A stretch of DNA of 64,000 bases from an uncultured Chloroflexota bacterium (GCA_937967325.1 CALBSQ010000056.1:1-64000); one strand, 5' to 3'; numbered from the stretch's first letter, positions 1 to 8,811 are shown. Notes: a model not told the origin generated them from the letters alone. Numbers and translations: made by a program.

Positions 1-594
1 TCCAATGAGATGACCCTGCGAGCGGTGCGCGGGAGGGAGGAGCGGCTCATCCCCTACGCCCACGCCGTACCCCCCGAAGGGGCCATCGCCTTGCAGGAGG
101 TTCGGCGTGCGGTCGACCAGGGCTGCCGAGGGCTGAAGCTCCACTTCGGTGAGTTGCAAGGGCAGGAACCGACGGACGGACTTTTCTTGCCGCTGCTCGA
201 GCTGGCGGCGTCATTACACGTGCCGGTGCTGCTCGATTGCAACGACCGGCCGGAGTATCCCGACCGTTGGGCTGGCGTCGTGCCCGAGGCCAACATCATC
301 ATTCCCCACCTGGGCTCCTCGCGCGACCAGCACATGAACTGGCGGTTTTTCGACGTGGCTATGCGTCACGCCAACATCTGGTTGGACACCTCCTACACGT
401 CCGGCCCCTGGATGATCAAGGATGCCTACGACGCCTTGGGACCGGCCAAGCTGATCTGGGGATCGGATGGGGGCGGGGACTACTACCCGCCGTTGATCGA
501 GCTGGCCAAGATCCAGGTATGGGAGTTTCCGCCGGCCGACCTGGAGCGCATGCTGAGTGGCAACATCCTAGCGCTCATCGGTGACCGGCGTTGA
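1..594 (+). CDS. Amidohydrolase family protein, 3' portion (5' end outside window)
   Basis: The reading frame is open from the first base and no N-terminal HxH metal motif is present, so the gene most likely begins upstream; an internal ATG sits at base 10. The visible part is the second half of an amidohydrolase-2 (PF04909-type) barrel: a strand ending in IIPHLGSS, where the His is a family metal-ligand position, and a late strand WGSDGG with the conserved Asp, followed by a last helix and the stop. Such enzymes hydrolyse or decarboxylate small molecules in the cytoplasm, using a bound metal. It runs in the same direction as the sugar-type ABC operon that follows, so it may act on an imported compound; the substrate cannot be read from the sequence. 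Confidence 0.75.
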   Translation, partial: SNEMTLRAVRGREERLIPYAHAVPPEGAIALQEVRRAVDQGCRGLKLHFGELQGQEPTDGLFLPLLELAASLHVPVLLDCNDRPEYPDRWAGVVPEANIIIPHLGSSRDQHMNWRFFDVAMRHANIWLDTSYTSGPWMIKDAYDALGPAKLIWGSDGGGDYYPPLIELAKIQVWEFPPADLERMLSGNILALIGDRR

Positions 595-603
595 CATCTC
601 ATT

Positions 604-642
604 CGGTGTCCGGTATACCGTATAACGGATGGACGGACACCG
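604..642. promoter_or_regulatory. Nested inverted repeats, possible operator
   Basis: A perfect 9-base inverted repeat (CGGTGTCCG at 604-612, CGGACACCG at 634-642) encloses a second, near-perfect palindrome at 609-629 built around GGTATACC and GTATAAC. It lies just after the amidohydrolase stop and about 230 bases before the binding-protein start. GTATAC-centred palindromes are typical of GntR-family operators, but there is no T-tract that would make this a clear terminator. An operator for the downstream uptake operon is the more likely reading, at modest confidence. Confidence 0.4.
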
Positions 643-777
643 GCAGCTTCAGCGCGGGCGACCTTGCATCCACTCCCGGCTCGGTCGATTCCGCCAACGT
701 CGTCGGGACCGACCGAACCTTCCAAGGCTGTCGGGGGCACGGGGTGAAGCGGCGAGTTCGATTAGGAGCAGTGCATC

Positions 778-856
778 CTAGTGGGTCACGCCGCATTTAA
801 GATGGGATACGAACCAGAGTCGCCAAACTCCAGTTATTTGTCGCGTGACCCACTAG
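778..856. promoter_or_regulatory. 14-bp perfect inverted repeat in the leader of the binding-protein gene
   Basis: The arms CTAGTGGGTCACGC (778-791) and its exact reverse complement (843-856) are separated by 51 bases. The downstream arm ends 14 bases before the ATG at 871 and abuts the presumed ribosome-binding sequence AGAAAGG, so a folded RNA stem could hide the ribosome site, or the two arms could be paired operator half-sites for a looping repressor. No known riboswitch class was recognised in the enclosed 51 bases. Confidence 0.45.
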
Positions 857-870
857 AAAGGCATAGGGCA

Positions 871-2472
871 ATGGGTTCGTCTGACTACGGTAGGGAACGG
901 ACCGTTCGATTGTCGCGGCGGCGCGCCATTTCGTTGGGCGCAGGCGCAGCGGTCGCATCCTTGTTGGCGGCGTGTGGCACATCAGCCCCGTCGGCGGTCT
1001 CATCTCCGGCCGCATCAGCCTCGTCCGCGGCCGCTACCAGCGTGGCTGCGACGGCATCGTCGGGAGTTAGCAGTTCTACAGCGGCATCGGCCGCCGCAGC
1101 GCCAACGGCTGCCCCTGCCGCGACCCCGGCGCCTCAGGCAGCGCAGCCGGCAAAGACTGGGTCCATCAGTATCACGTGGGGCATGTTCCCCCAGTGGAAC
1201 GGCATCACCGGGAAGGAGGTTTCGACACCGGGCGGTAAGCAATATTCGGCCCTCGACTGGCCGAATGACCGCGCGCGCGTGTACATGGACTCCCACCCGG
1301 GCGTCAAGATCACCACGGAGGAGCTTCCCTGGGGCGATGGTCAGAAGAAGCTCTACATCGCCGCCGCGTCTGGACAGTTGCAGCCGGACATCTTTTACCA
1401 GCCGGCCACCTACATGAACCGGCTCGCCAATGGCGGCTACGTAGAGCCGGTGGACGTCTACCTGACCAAGGACGACCTGGACGACTACTTTCCGGCGGTT
1501 ATGCAACGCGATCGCTACAAGGGCAACCTGCACTTCTGGCCCTGGCTGACCTACACGTCTCTGGTCTTCATCAACCGCGCCATATTCAAGGAGCGCGGCG
1601 CGGAGGATCTGCTGCCGACGAACGACAATCGCACCTGGACGCTGGATCAGTTCACGAAAGCCGCTCAGGCCGTCACCTTTAAGCGCGGCAGCACCGACGT
1701 CTACGGCTGGGCAGCCTGGTTCGGCAACCCTGCGCACTGGTTCCAGCCGATCTGGGGTATGGGCGCTCGCATCTTCAGCGACGACGGTACCAAGATCGTC
1801 ATGACCGATCCGGCCAACCACGACCTCATCGTCAACGGTTTACAGTGGTATTCCGACATGGAAAGCAAACAGAAGATCATGCTGCCGGGCCTAGCCAGCG
1901 CGCAGTCGAACCCCATCACCGATGCTTTCTACCAGGGGCGACTCGCCATGGTACCCTGGCAGATCCCCTCCTATCAGGCCGTCAAGAATGCGCAAAACCA
2001 GGGTAAGGTCACCGCGTCGCAGTTTGACCTCTGGGGAGCGAGCGTGCCGGCCAACAGCGGTCAGGATCCGCATCCCTACATTGAGGACGGCGGCTGGACC
2101 ATCTTCAAGCAGAAGGACGGCGCCAAGCTGCAGGCGCTTATGGACTTCGGTCGTTGGCTGGGCAATACCGACAATGAGCGCGCCGTCCAGGGCAACAGCA
2201 CCCTGCCCTGTCGGAAGTCCGCGATGGAAGGCATGTACGCCGGCGACCCCTTCATGCAGTTTGCGATCAAGACGGCCCAGTTCGAGACGCCGGACCTGAT
2301 GCTCCCGAGCAACGTGATCGGTGGCTTCTTTGGTCTCCTCACGGAGCTGGACGCAATGGGCCAGGCGGCAATCTCCGGTCAGAAGAGCCCCTCCGATGCG
2401 TTGCAGGAGGGGCAGAAACGATGCGAGGACTCCCTGAAGGCTCTGCTGGCCCAACAACTGCCTACGCAGTAA
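871..2472 (+). CDS. Sugar-type ABC transporter substrate-binding lipoprotein
   Basis: This 533-residue protein is an extracellular solute-binding protein of the CUT1 (maltose/oligosaccharide) type. The N-terminus has a twin-arginine stretch (LSRRRAISLG), a hydrophobic segment and lipobox LAAC with Cys35, then a Ser/Ala/Pro-rich linker to about residue 100, so it should be exported, probably by Tat, and anchored as a lipoprotein. The rest is a two-lobe binding fold rich in Trp and Tyr, as expected for sugar binding. The ATG at 871 was preferred to an upstream GTG at 781 because AGAAAGG stands 10 bases before it and the signal peptide then begins sensibly. Two permease genes follow within 14 and 28 bases. 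No ATPase gene is present; CUT1 systems often share one encoded elsewhere. The ligand is unknown. Confidence 0.88.
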   Translation: MGSSDYGRERTVRLSRRRAISLGAGAAVASLLAACGTSAPSAVSSPAASASSAAATSVAATASSGVSSSTAASAAAAPTAAPAATPAPQAAQPAKTGSISITWGMFPQWNGITGKEVSTPGGKQYSALDWPNDRARVYMDSHPGVKITTEELPWGDGQKKLYIAAASGQLQPDIFYQPATYMNRLANGGYVEPVDVYLTKDDLDDYFPAVMQRDRYKGNLHFWPWLTYTSLVFINRAIFKERGAEDLLPTNDNRTWTLDQFTKAAQAVTFKRGSTDVYGWAAWFGNPAHWFQPIWGMGARIFSDDGTKIVMTDPANHDLIVNGLQWYSDMESKQKIMLPGLASAQSNPITDAFYQGRLAMVPWQIPSYQAVKNAQNQGKVTASQFDLWGASVPANSGQDPHPYIEDGGWTIFKQKDGAKLQALMDFGRWLGNTDNERAVQGNSTLPCRKSAMEGMYAGDPFMQFAIKTAQFETPDLMLPSNVIGGFFGLLTELDAMGQAAISGQKSPSDALQEGQKRCEDSLKALLAQQLPTQ

Positions 2473-2485
2473 CCGGCGCAAGCCA

Positions 2486-3418
2486 GTGGAACGCACCTTC
2501 TCGAGGTCGCGCTTGTCGCCGGGGGTCTATCCTCGGCGGCGCGTTTCTCGCCGGCGGCTCCGGACGACGATGTGGGCCTACCTGTTTTTGGCCTTTCCGC
2601 TGGCCATGTTCCTCATTTATGCGATCTACCCGATTCTATGGACGATCGCTATCAGCTTCCAGGCATATAATCCGCTCAAGTCCCGCTGGGTCGGCCTGGT
2701 CAATTATCAGGCCTTGCTCCACAATGATCTGGTCCGGCACGCCATCGTCGTCACTACCGTCTACACGATCTGGACCGTCCCGGTTGGGCTGCTGATGGCG
2801 CTGGTGATCTCTGTCTTCATCTTCCAGGCGCCCGCGCGCGTACAGTTGCTCTTCAAGTCTGCCTATTACCTGCCCGGGGTGGCGTCAGGTGTCGTGATCG
2901 CTCTGATCTGGCAATACATGTTCGACCCGTCCGTTGGGCTGCTCGACTACCTTCTGAGCTTGTTTGGCCAGTCGCCCCGTGACTGGCTGGGCGACTACAA
3001 TATGGCCCTCCCATCGCTGATCTTTATGGCCTTGGCGGGTGGCCAAGGCGCTGCCATCATCTTCACGACCGCCGCCATGAGCAGTATTCCGGCCGAGATC
3101 TATGAGGCGGCACGGATCGACGGCGCCAGCCGGCTCACGGAGTTCCTACGGATCACCCTCCCTTTGCTGCGTCCGACCGTGCTATATCTGCTCGTCATTG
3201 CCACGATTGGATCGTTTCAGGTGTTCACGCCAATCTTCGTCATGACCAAGGGCGGGCCAAACTACGCGACCAACACGCTGGTGTATCAAATCTATGATGC
3301 CGCGTTCAACAACATGAACTTCAGCTTGGCGGCTGCCGAGAGTGTGCTCGTCGGCATAGTGCTGATCGCGATCTCCGCGATTCAATATCGCTGGCTGAGC
3401 TCGGACGTCGAATACTGA
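2486..3418 (+). CDS. ABC sugar transporter permease, MalF/UgpA-like
   Basis: The 310-residue protein is an inner-membrane permease of a CUT1 importer with about six membrane helices. The cytoplasmic EAA loop, which docks the ATPase, is seen as EIYEAARIDGASRL near residues 202-216, followed by a proline-rich turn (ITLPLLRP) and the last helices. The start is a GTG, 13 bases after the binding-protein stop, and a basic N-terminal stretch precedes the first helix. It should form a heterodimer with the product of the next gene and receive ligand from the lipoprotein encoded before it. Family membership is clear; the substrate is not. Confidence 0.9.
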   Translation: MERTFSRSRLSPGVYPRRRVSRRRLRTTMWAYLFLAFPLAMFLIYAIYPILWTIAISFQAYNPLKSRWVGLVNYQALLHNDLVRHAIVVTTVYTIWTVPVGLLMALVISVFIFQAPARVQLLFKSAYYLPGVASGVVIALIWQYMFDPSVGLLDYLLSLFGQSPRDWLGDYNMALPSLIFMALAGGQGAAIIFTTAAMSSIPAEIYEAARIDGASRLTEFLRITLPLLRPTVLYLLVIATIGSFQVFTPIFVMTKGGPNYATNTLVYQIYDAAFNNMNFSLAAAESVLVGIVLIAISAIQYRWLSSDVEY

Positions 3419-3446
3419 ATATTACTCTTGCAGATGAGGAGATCGG

Positions 3447-4310
3447 ATGGCCGCCGTACCATCACCAATGAAACGCCCAATCCCGGTCTCTCTCGATGCC
3501 ATCATTCAAGGTATTGCTTACGTTGGGCTTGCCGTGTGGGCTGTACTCTCCTTGTTTCCGCTCTACTGGCTCTTCACGACATCATTCCAGTCGTTCGGAT
3601 TGACGATCCAGTTCCCGCTCAAGCTCTTTCCCCAGCCATTTACGCTGGTCAACTTCCACGACGTCCTGGCCAATGCATTCGTCCAGCGCTCCTTTCTCAA
3701 TAGCTGCGTCGTCGCATCGGTCGCAACTACCAGCAACATTTTCTTCGACACCCTCGCCGGCTACGTGCTCGCCAAGATGGAGTTCCCGGGCCGGAGGGTG
3801 GTGTTTTGGCTGATCATTGCTCTCCTGATGCTACCCTGGCAGGTGACGCTCATCCCTGTCTACCTGGTCACCGCCAAGCTCGGCTTCATCGACACCTACT
3901 GGGGTCTGATTCTTCCCGGGTCGGTGTCAGCGTTCGGCATTTTCCTCATGAAGCAGTATCTTCAGACGCTTCCTACCGAGATCATCGACGCGGCGCGCGT
4001 CGACGGCGCCTCTGAGATCGGCATCTTCGTGCGGATCATCCTCCCCATCGCGCGACCAGGTATCGCCGTGCTGGGCACGTTCTTGTTCGTGGCCCACTGG
4101 AACGATTTCCTCATCCCGCTGCTGCTCACGACGTCAAATCAGATGCGGACGCTGCAGGTGGCGCTGTCGCAGCTCCAGTTCATGGGCTACACCAATTGGG
4201 GCATCGTCATGGCCGGCGCCGCTGTCGCCGCCGTGCCGACCATCGCCGTGTTTCTCGCCTTGCAGAAGGACGTGACCAAAGGCATCACGGTCGGCGCGCT
4301 GAAGGGTTAG
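3447..4310 (+). CDS. ABC sugar transporter permease, MalG-like
   Basis: This 287-residue protein is the second CUT1 permease. It has a first helix at about residues 22-45, a periplasmic stretch with many aromatic residues, and the EAA loop EIIDAARVDGASEIG near residue 178 for ATPase docking. The ATG is preceded by GAGGAGA about five bases upstream, a good ribosome site. Only 28 bases separate it from the first permease, so the binding protein and the permeases form one operon. The overlapping frame downstream belongs to an acetyltransferase gene whose proper start lies after this stop. Confidence 0.9.
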   Translation: MAAVPSPMKRPIPVSLDAIIQGIAYVGLAVWAVLSLFPLYWLFTTSFQSFGLTIQFPLKLFPQPFTLVNFHDVLANAFVQRSFLNSCVVASVATTSNIFFDTLAGYVLAKMEFPGRRVVFWLIIALLMLPWQVTLIPVYLVTAKLGFIDTYWGLILPGSVSAFGIFLMKQYLQTLPTEIIDAARVDGASEIGIFVRIILPIARPGIAVLGTFLFVAHWNDFLIPLLLTTSNQMRTLQVALSQLQFMGYTNWGIVMAGAAVAAVPTIAVFLALQKDVTKGITVGALKG

Positions 4311-4360
4311 CTCGCGAAACGGGCTACGCTGCTCAGCTATGGTGCGTGGAGGCGAACCAA

Positions 4361-5125
4361 GTGACTGACACGGCCGTTGTGGCCGAAGGCGACATCGTCG
4401 TTGGCCTCGCGCGACTCGGCTTGGCGGCTGGCGACGTCGTGCTCGTGCATAGCTCGCTCCGCAGCTTCGGCTACGTCCGGGGTGGGGCAGACGCGGTTAT
4501 CGACGCGCTGCTCCATTGCGTCGGCGCCACTGGGACCGTTATCGTCCCGACCCTGTCCTTCCGGAGCTACGACCCGGCGCAGCCTCGCTTCGACGCCCGG
4601 GCGACGCCATCCGAAACGGGCCGGATCACGGAGGTGTTCCGGCAGCGTCCCGCTGCTGTGCGAAGCATCCATCCGGTATCCTCCGCCGCCGCGATCGGTC
4701 AGGCGGCCGGCTACCTGACCGGAGCGCACTGGGACACCCCCTGTGGTCCGACCTCACCGTATGGGCGGCTGGCGGAGCTGGACGGCTCCTGCCTGTTCCT
4801 CGGCGCGGGCTTCAACAGCAACTCGGTGTTCCACGTGGCCGAGGAGGCGGTAGCACCGGGCTACCTCGGCTATCACGTCCTCCGCGACGTCCACATCGTG
4901 GACCAATGGGGAGAGCAGGACGTCCGCACCTTTCGCCGCTACGATTGCAGCGACCGCGGCGTGCGCCGCTACCTTGGCAAGATGGAGCCGATCTTCCGCC
5001 GCGAGGGTCTGTTGCGCGAGACGTCCATCGGGGCTTGCCGGACCGTACTCCTCCGGGCGCGGGACAATGTGCGTGCCGTCAGTCGAGTTTTGCGGGAGAC
5101 GCCAGAGTACATCGTCACACAGTAA
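4361..5125 (+). CDS. AAC(3)-family N-acetyltransferase
   Basis: The 254-residue protein belongs to the antibiotic acetyltransferase family of AAC(3) and YokD, which moves acetyl from acetyl-CoA to an amine. Family marks seen are LVHSSLRSFG near the N-terminus (CoA-binding region), HPVSSAAAIG, in which His and Ser line the active site, and SPYGRL. The GTG at 4361 was chosen because GGAGG stands eight bases before it; the frame stays open upstream inside the permease gene but codes no family sequence there. It is the last gene of the sugar-uptake operon, 50 bases after the permease, so the natural substrate may be an imported amino sugar or aminocyclitol rather than a drug. That role is inference. 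Confidence 0.8.
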   Translation: MTDTAVVAEGDIVVGLARLGLAAGDVVLVHSSLRSFGYVRGGADAVIDALLHCVGATGTVIVPTLSFRSYDPAQPRFDARATPSETGRITEVFRQRPAAVRSIHPVSSAAAIGQAAGYLTGAHWDTPCGPTSPYGRLAELDGSCLFLGAGFNSNSVFHVAEEAVAPGYLGYHVLRDVHIVDQWGEQDVRTFRRYDCSDRGVRRYLGKMEPIFRREGLLRETSIGACRTVLLRARDNVRAVSRVLRETPEYIVTQ

Positions 5126-5234
5126 TGCGTCGCCGGGCGGCCGCTAAAGTATCCCGTTACCAGGTGGATTGTAGTGATCGCTGGCTACTGTCCGAAGGGG
5201 CATCCGCCGTGGCGCCCGACGCTGAACCGTCGGG

Positions 5235-5325
5235 CTAACAGATTTAACCCTGCTGAAGCCGGCTGGGGACGATGGCCGTCGCGGACGGTATCCCTAGCCG
5301 CCTTCAGGCGGGTTGAAACTGTTAG
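5235..5325. repeat. 30-bp imperfect inverted repeat between convergent genes
   Basis: Arms at 5235-5264 and 5296-5325 match at roughly 25 of 30 positions when one is reverse-complemented (CTAACAG and AACCC blocks are conserved), with a 31-base loop. It lies between the acetyltransferase and the convergent isomerase, where a bidirectional terminator or a REP/MITE-like element would fit. There is no T-tract, so a mobile palindromic element is somewhat more likely. I see nothing else in the 289-base gap. Confidence 0.5.
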
Positions 5326-5414
5326 CCTGCTGGTTTAGCAGCGGGCGCATTGGAGCTGATGTGCCGTGGTATTCGCCGGCGACCACCAGATCATGGGGGC
5401 AGTCCCAAACGCCG

Positions 5415-6242
5415 CTACAGCAACGGCGTGAGCAGGGCGATGGCGCGGCGGATGTCCTCGGCCTGTTGCGGGCCGGAGATCTCGCGCTCGATGGTGACGG
5501 CTCCTTGGAAGCCGAGCTGCTTGAGCTTGGGGATCAGGCGGGGGAAGTCGACGCGGCCATCGCCCAACGGCTTCTCCGGCCCCAGCGTGCGGCCGTTGGA
5601 CGGGTAGTCGCCGTCCTTGGCGTGCAGGCCGCGAACGTAGCGACCGAAGACATCGAGGGAGTCGATTGGGTTGGCCATGCCGTACATCAGCAGGTTGGCC
5701 GGATCGAGGTTAATGCCCAGGTTTTCACCGCCAATGTCCTCAATGGTGCGCAATAGGGTCACCGGCGTCTCCTGGCCGGTCTCGAACCAGAACTCCTGAC
5801 CGTTGGACTGGCAGTGCATGGCCACCTCGCACAGGGCCGCGACCGTGGCGAGGTAGTCGGGGTCAGCCGGATTCACCGGCAGGAAGCCGACGTGGGTGGT
5901 GATACTGGGGATGCCGCCGACCTGGCGGGCGAAGTCGGAGCCGCGCTTGAGCGCATCGACGCGCGCGGGCCGGTTGTCGTTGGGCACCAGTCCGATGGTG
6001 CTGGGGCCTTCCACGAAGTCCCAGACGCGCCGCCCGGGCACGCCGGCCCAGAAGGTGCTGATGGATACGCCCGCTTCCGCCGCGGCGTCGCGAAGCCGGC
6101 GGGCGACCTCCGGCGTGTACAGGTCCGGATTCCAGGACGAGACCTGGCAGGTCGGCAAGCTAAACTCCTTGACGCGGGCGATGCTCGCTTCCGGCTGCTC
6201 GTGCAGCGAGACGAGCACGCCAAGTTGTAGGGGCACGGTCAT
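5415..6242 (-). CDS. Sugar phosphate isomerase/epimerase (xylose-isomerase-like TIM barrel)
   Basis: The 275-residue protein has the AP-endonuclease-2/xylose-isomerase-like barrel. Metal-site strands can be followed in order: FWFETGQE (Glu), LGINLDPANLL (Asp), VRGLHAKDGDYP (His and Asp) and AVTIEREI (Glu) near the C-terminus. Members include IolE-, IolI- and Hyi-type enzymes acting on inositols, keto-sugars or hydroxypyruvate, with a divalent metal in the cytoplasm. The gene faces the ABC operon and is divergent from the histidine kinase. The length is usual for the family. Exact substrate and whether it isomerises or dehydrates cannot be told. Confidence 0.82.
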   Translation of the reverse strand: MTVPLQLGVLVSLHEQPEASIARVKEFSLPTCQVSSWNPDLYTPEVARRLRDAAAEAGVSISTFWAGVPGRRVWDFVEGPSTIGLVPNDNRPARVDALKRGSDFARQVGGIPSITTHVGFLPVNPADPDYLATVAALCEVAMHCQSNGQEFWFETGQETPVTLLRTIEDIGGENLGINLDPANLLMYGMANPIDSLDVFGRYVRGLHAKDGDYPSNGRTLGPEKPLGDGRVDFPRLIPKLKQLGFQGAVTIEREISGPQQAEDIRRAIALLTPLL

Positions 6243-6300
6243 ATTCCTCTCATGTTAGCTGTCCCGCGCCACCGCGCGGCGAAGCGCTAAGAGCCTAACC

Positions 6301-6342
6301 GCTCCCGCCGCGGGTCGTAAACCGCTGCCGTGCGGCGGGAGC
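6301..6342. promoter_or_regulatory. 11-bp inverted repeat in divergent intergenic region
   Basis: GCTCCCGCCGC (6301-6311) and its exact complement (6332-6342) flank a 20-base spacer in the region between the isomerase (minus) and the histidine kinase (plus). It could be a shared operator or an attenuator-like hairpin. No convincing -35/-10 pair was seen in the 240-base region. Confidence 0.3.
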
Positions 6343-6483
6343 ACGGCGCAGGTGAGCATTCCGGACAGCAGCCTGTGCCGAAACATCGCCTCGACGCGGA
6401 ATTCTATGCACGTGGTAAGTGCACCGTTTGGGGTTATCGTTGCATGGGGCCGCGTGGCCTGACGCGGGAAATGAGGGATGAGT

Positions 6484-8706
6484 ATGTGGCACGACCTCCA
6501 GGACCCGGAGATCGCCGCCGAGATCCAAGCGCTCCGTGAGGACACCTTGCGACTCTTCGTCGCCGTTAGCGCCATTGCCTACCTTGCCTGGCACTTTGCT
6601 GTTTCGCCGGACCAGGGGCTGGCCTACTGGAAGCTGCTCCCCGTGGTCGCGACCGGTCAAGTGGTGACCTACCTGCTGCTGAAGCACTGGCCGCTGCTCG
6701 CCACCGTGTGCTTCCTCACCGTCTCCGTCATTTCTATCATGGCGGCTCTGTGGATTCTGTCGTCGCCGTCGCCACTGGTGCTTCTTCCAGTTGTCGTGCT
6801 CACCGCCGTTGTCCTGCTGCACCCTGTCGCCGGGCTACTGGTGAGCGCGGGCAGCGTCGGCACGCTGCTACTGCTGCAGCAGGCTGGACCGGTGGCCTGG
6901 CTTAGTGGGGAACGGGTAGGAGAAACGGCGGTGGCGATGCTGATCACGCTCGTGGCCGCTTGGACCCTGGGGCGCAACATGGTGATCGCCGTCGGCTGGG
7001 CGCTGCACAGCTATCGCACGGCCAGTCAAAACGCCGAATCGGCCCGCGGCCATCGTGCCGAGCTGGCTCGCGCCCTGAAGGAGCGCGACACTGCCTATTA
7101 CCGGCTCCAACGTGCCAGCGCCGCCCTCGAACTGGCTTGGAAGGCGGCGGATGCGGCGGAGCGAGCGAAGACGGAGTTCGTGACCAATATCAGCCACGAG
7201 CTGCGCACGCCGCTGAACTTGATCGTCGGCTTCAGCGAGATGATGTTGATGGCACCCGAGAGCTACGGGGTGCCGTTGCCCGCTGCCTACCGCGGCGACC
7301 TGCACGCCGTCTATCGCAGCGCGCAGCACCTCTTGACCTTGACGAACGACGTGATCGATCTGGCTCGGGTCGGCGTGGGACGGCTGGCGCTGTTTCGGGA
7401 GCCGGCCCGACTGGCGCACGTAGTCGGCGATGCCTGCGACATCGTCCGAGAGTACGTGACGGCCAAAGGCCTCCAGCTCGCCGTCGAACTCCCTCCTGAT
7501 CTCCCCGAGCTGAGTCTGGATGGACTGCGCATTCGGCAGGTGCTGCTGAACTTGCTCACCAACGCTGCCCGCTTCACCGGGCGCGGCAGCATTACGATCT
7601 CGGCGACGCTACATGACGACTGTGTGCTGGTGAGGGTGAGTGATACCGGGCCCGGCATCGCCGCGGAAGAGCTGCCACGAGTGTTCGAAGAATTCCACAG
7701 TGAGGGCGGCAACCCGACCGCGCATCCGAGCGGCCTGGGCGGGGTGGGCCTTGGGCTGCCTATCAGCAAGCGCTTCGTCGAGCTGCACGGCGGGCGCATG
7801 GGCGTGGAAAGCATGCTGGGCAGCGGCACGACCTTCTGGTTCACGTTGCCGGCGGCCCTCGATCTGGTCGCGCCCGCTGGGGCACGGCAGCACGACCCGC
7901 GGCCGGCGATCTTCAGCCGGGGAGAGGGGGTGCTGGTGCTGCTCGGCGGCGACGCCCAGGTGGTACGATTTTTTCGGCAGCACATACGCGGCTACCGCAT
8001 CGTGCCGGCGCCAAGTCTCCGACGGGCAGTAGCGGCCGCGGTTGAGCATCGAGCGGCGGCCATTTTGGCCGATCTTGATCACCGTGACATCGCCAATGGA
8101 AAGGACCTGCCCGTGCCGCTGATCCGCCTCCCGTTCCCGCACGGACAGCGCGTGGCGGCCGCGCTGGGCGCAGCCGCCTATCTGGTCAAGCCGGTGACAC
8201 GGGCCCGCTTCGCCGAGGCGCTGGCATTATTGCCGCACCCGTTCCAGACCGTGTTGGTCGCCGACGACGACCCGCGCTTCGTCCAACTGATCGTGCGCAT
8301 GCTGCGAGCGTCGACGCAGCCGCCGGTTAGGGACGTGCTCATCGCCCACACAGGCAGCGAGGCGTTGGCGCTCATGCGCGAGGCCCGACCCGATCTGGTC
8401 GTGCTCGACCTGGTCATGCCGGAGTTGAACGGCAACGACGTCATCCAAGCGATGGCCGCGACCGCCAGCTTATCCGCTGTGCCGGTGATCGTGGTCTCCG
8501 GTCAGGACGAAGTGGACGGTGGTGTGCCGCTGGGTGGGACCATAAGCGTCAAGAAGCCGGACGGTTTTCACACGGAGGAGATGATCGGCGCGGTCGAGTC
8601 GCTCCTGTCCGTGCTGGAGCCGCCCCGCCGCTACCTGGACGATCCCACGGCGGGTGGGAAGGAAGGCCGCGCCGCGCGCAGGAGGGCCAATCGCATCACG
8701 GTTTAG
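6484..8706 (+). CDS. Membrane hybrid sensor histidine kinase with C-terminal receiver
   Basis: The 740-residue protein has an N-terminal membrane region of about six helices (residues 20-175), a coiled-coil linker, a HisKA dimerisation domain with SHELRTPLN (phospho-acceptor His about 238), a HATPase domain with N box LLNLLTNAARF and G boxes DTGPGIA and GVGLGLPI, then a degenerate receiver-like stretch and a full receiver domain with acidic pair VADDDPRF, phospho-acceptor Asp about 642 (VVLDLVMPEL) and a late Lys. There is no separate periplasmic sensor, so the membrane domain itself probably senses the signal. GAGGG stands six bases before ATG 6484; the ATG at 6478 is an alternative. It is convergent with a receiver-containing regulator that may be its partner. 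Confidence 0.88.
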   Translation: MWHDLQDPEIAAEIQALREDTLRLFVAVSAIAYLAWHFAVSPDQGLAYWKLLPVVATGQVVTYLLLKHWPLLATVCFLTVSVISIMAALWILSSPSPLVLLPVVVLTAVVLLHPVAGLLVSAGSVGTLLLLQQAGPVAWLSGERVGETAVAMLITLVAAWTLGRNMVIAVGWALHSYRTASQNAESARGHRAELARALKERDTAYYRLQRASAALELAWKAADAAERAKTEFVTNISHELRTPLNLIVGFSEMMLMAPESYGVPLPAAYRGDLHAVYRSAQHLLTLTNDVIDLARVGVGRLALFREPARLAHVVGDACDIVREYVTAKGLQLAVELPPDLPELSLDGLRIRQVLLNLLTNAARFTGRGSITISATLHDDCVLVRVSDTGPGIAAEELPRVFEEFHSEGGNPTAHPSGLGGVGLGLPISKRFVELHGGRMGVESMLGSGTTFWFTLPAALDLVAPAGARQHDPRPAIFSRGEGVLVLLGGDAQVVRFFRQHIRGYRIVPAPSLRRAVAAAVEHRAAAILADLDHRDIANGKDLPVPLIRLPFPHGQRVAAALGAAAYLVKPVTRARFAEALALLPHPFQTVLVADDDPRFVQLIVRMLRASTQPPVRDVLIAHTGSEALALMREARPDLVVLDLVMPELNGNDVIQAMAATASLSAVPVIVVSGQDEVDGGVPLGGTISVKKPDGFHTEEMIGAVESLLSVLEPPRRYLDDPTAGGKEGRAARRRANRITV

Positions 8707-8735
8707 GCAAGCGGCGAGCAGGTGGGGGATGAAAG

Positions 8736-8768
8736 GCCGGGGCCGCCGATCGCAATCGCGGCCCCGGC
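8736..8768. terminator. GC-rich hairpin between convergent genes, possible bidirectional terminator
   Basis: GCCGGGGCCGC (8736-8746) and its exact complement (8758-8768) with an 11-base loop stand between the kinase stop and the stop of the convergent regulator. The position suits a shared terminator. A T-tract is lacking. The right half belongs to a 30-base sequence that recurs at 25730-25759 (opposite strand), so it may also be a dispersed repeat. Confidence 0.45.
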
Positions 8769-8811
8769 ATACCCGCCACCAGCAGTGTTTCCTGAATCAA
8801 ACCTATTGGTT

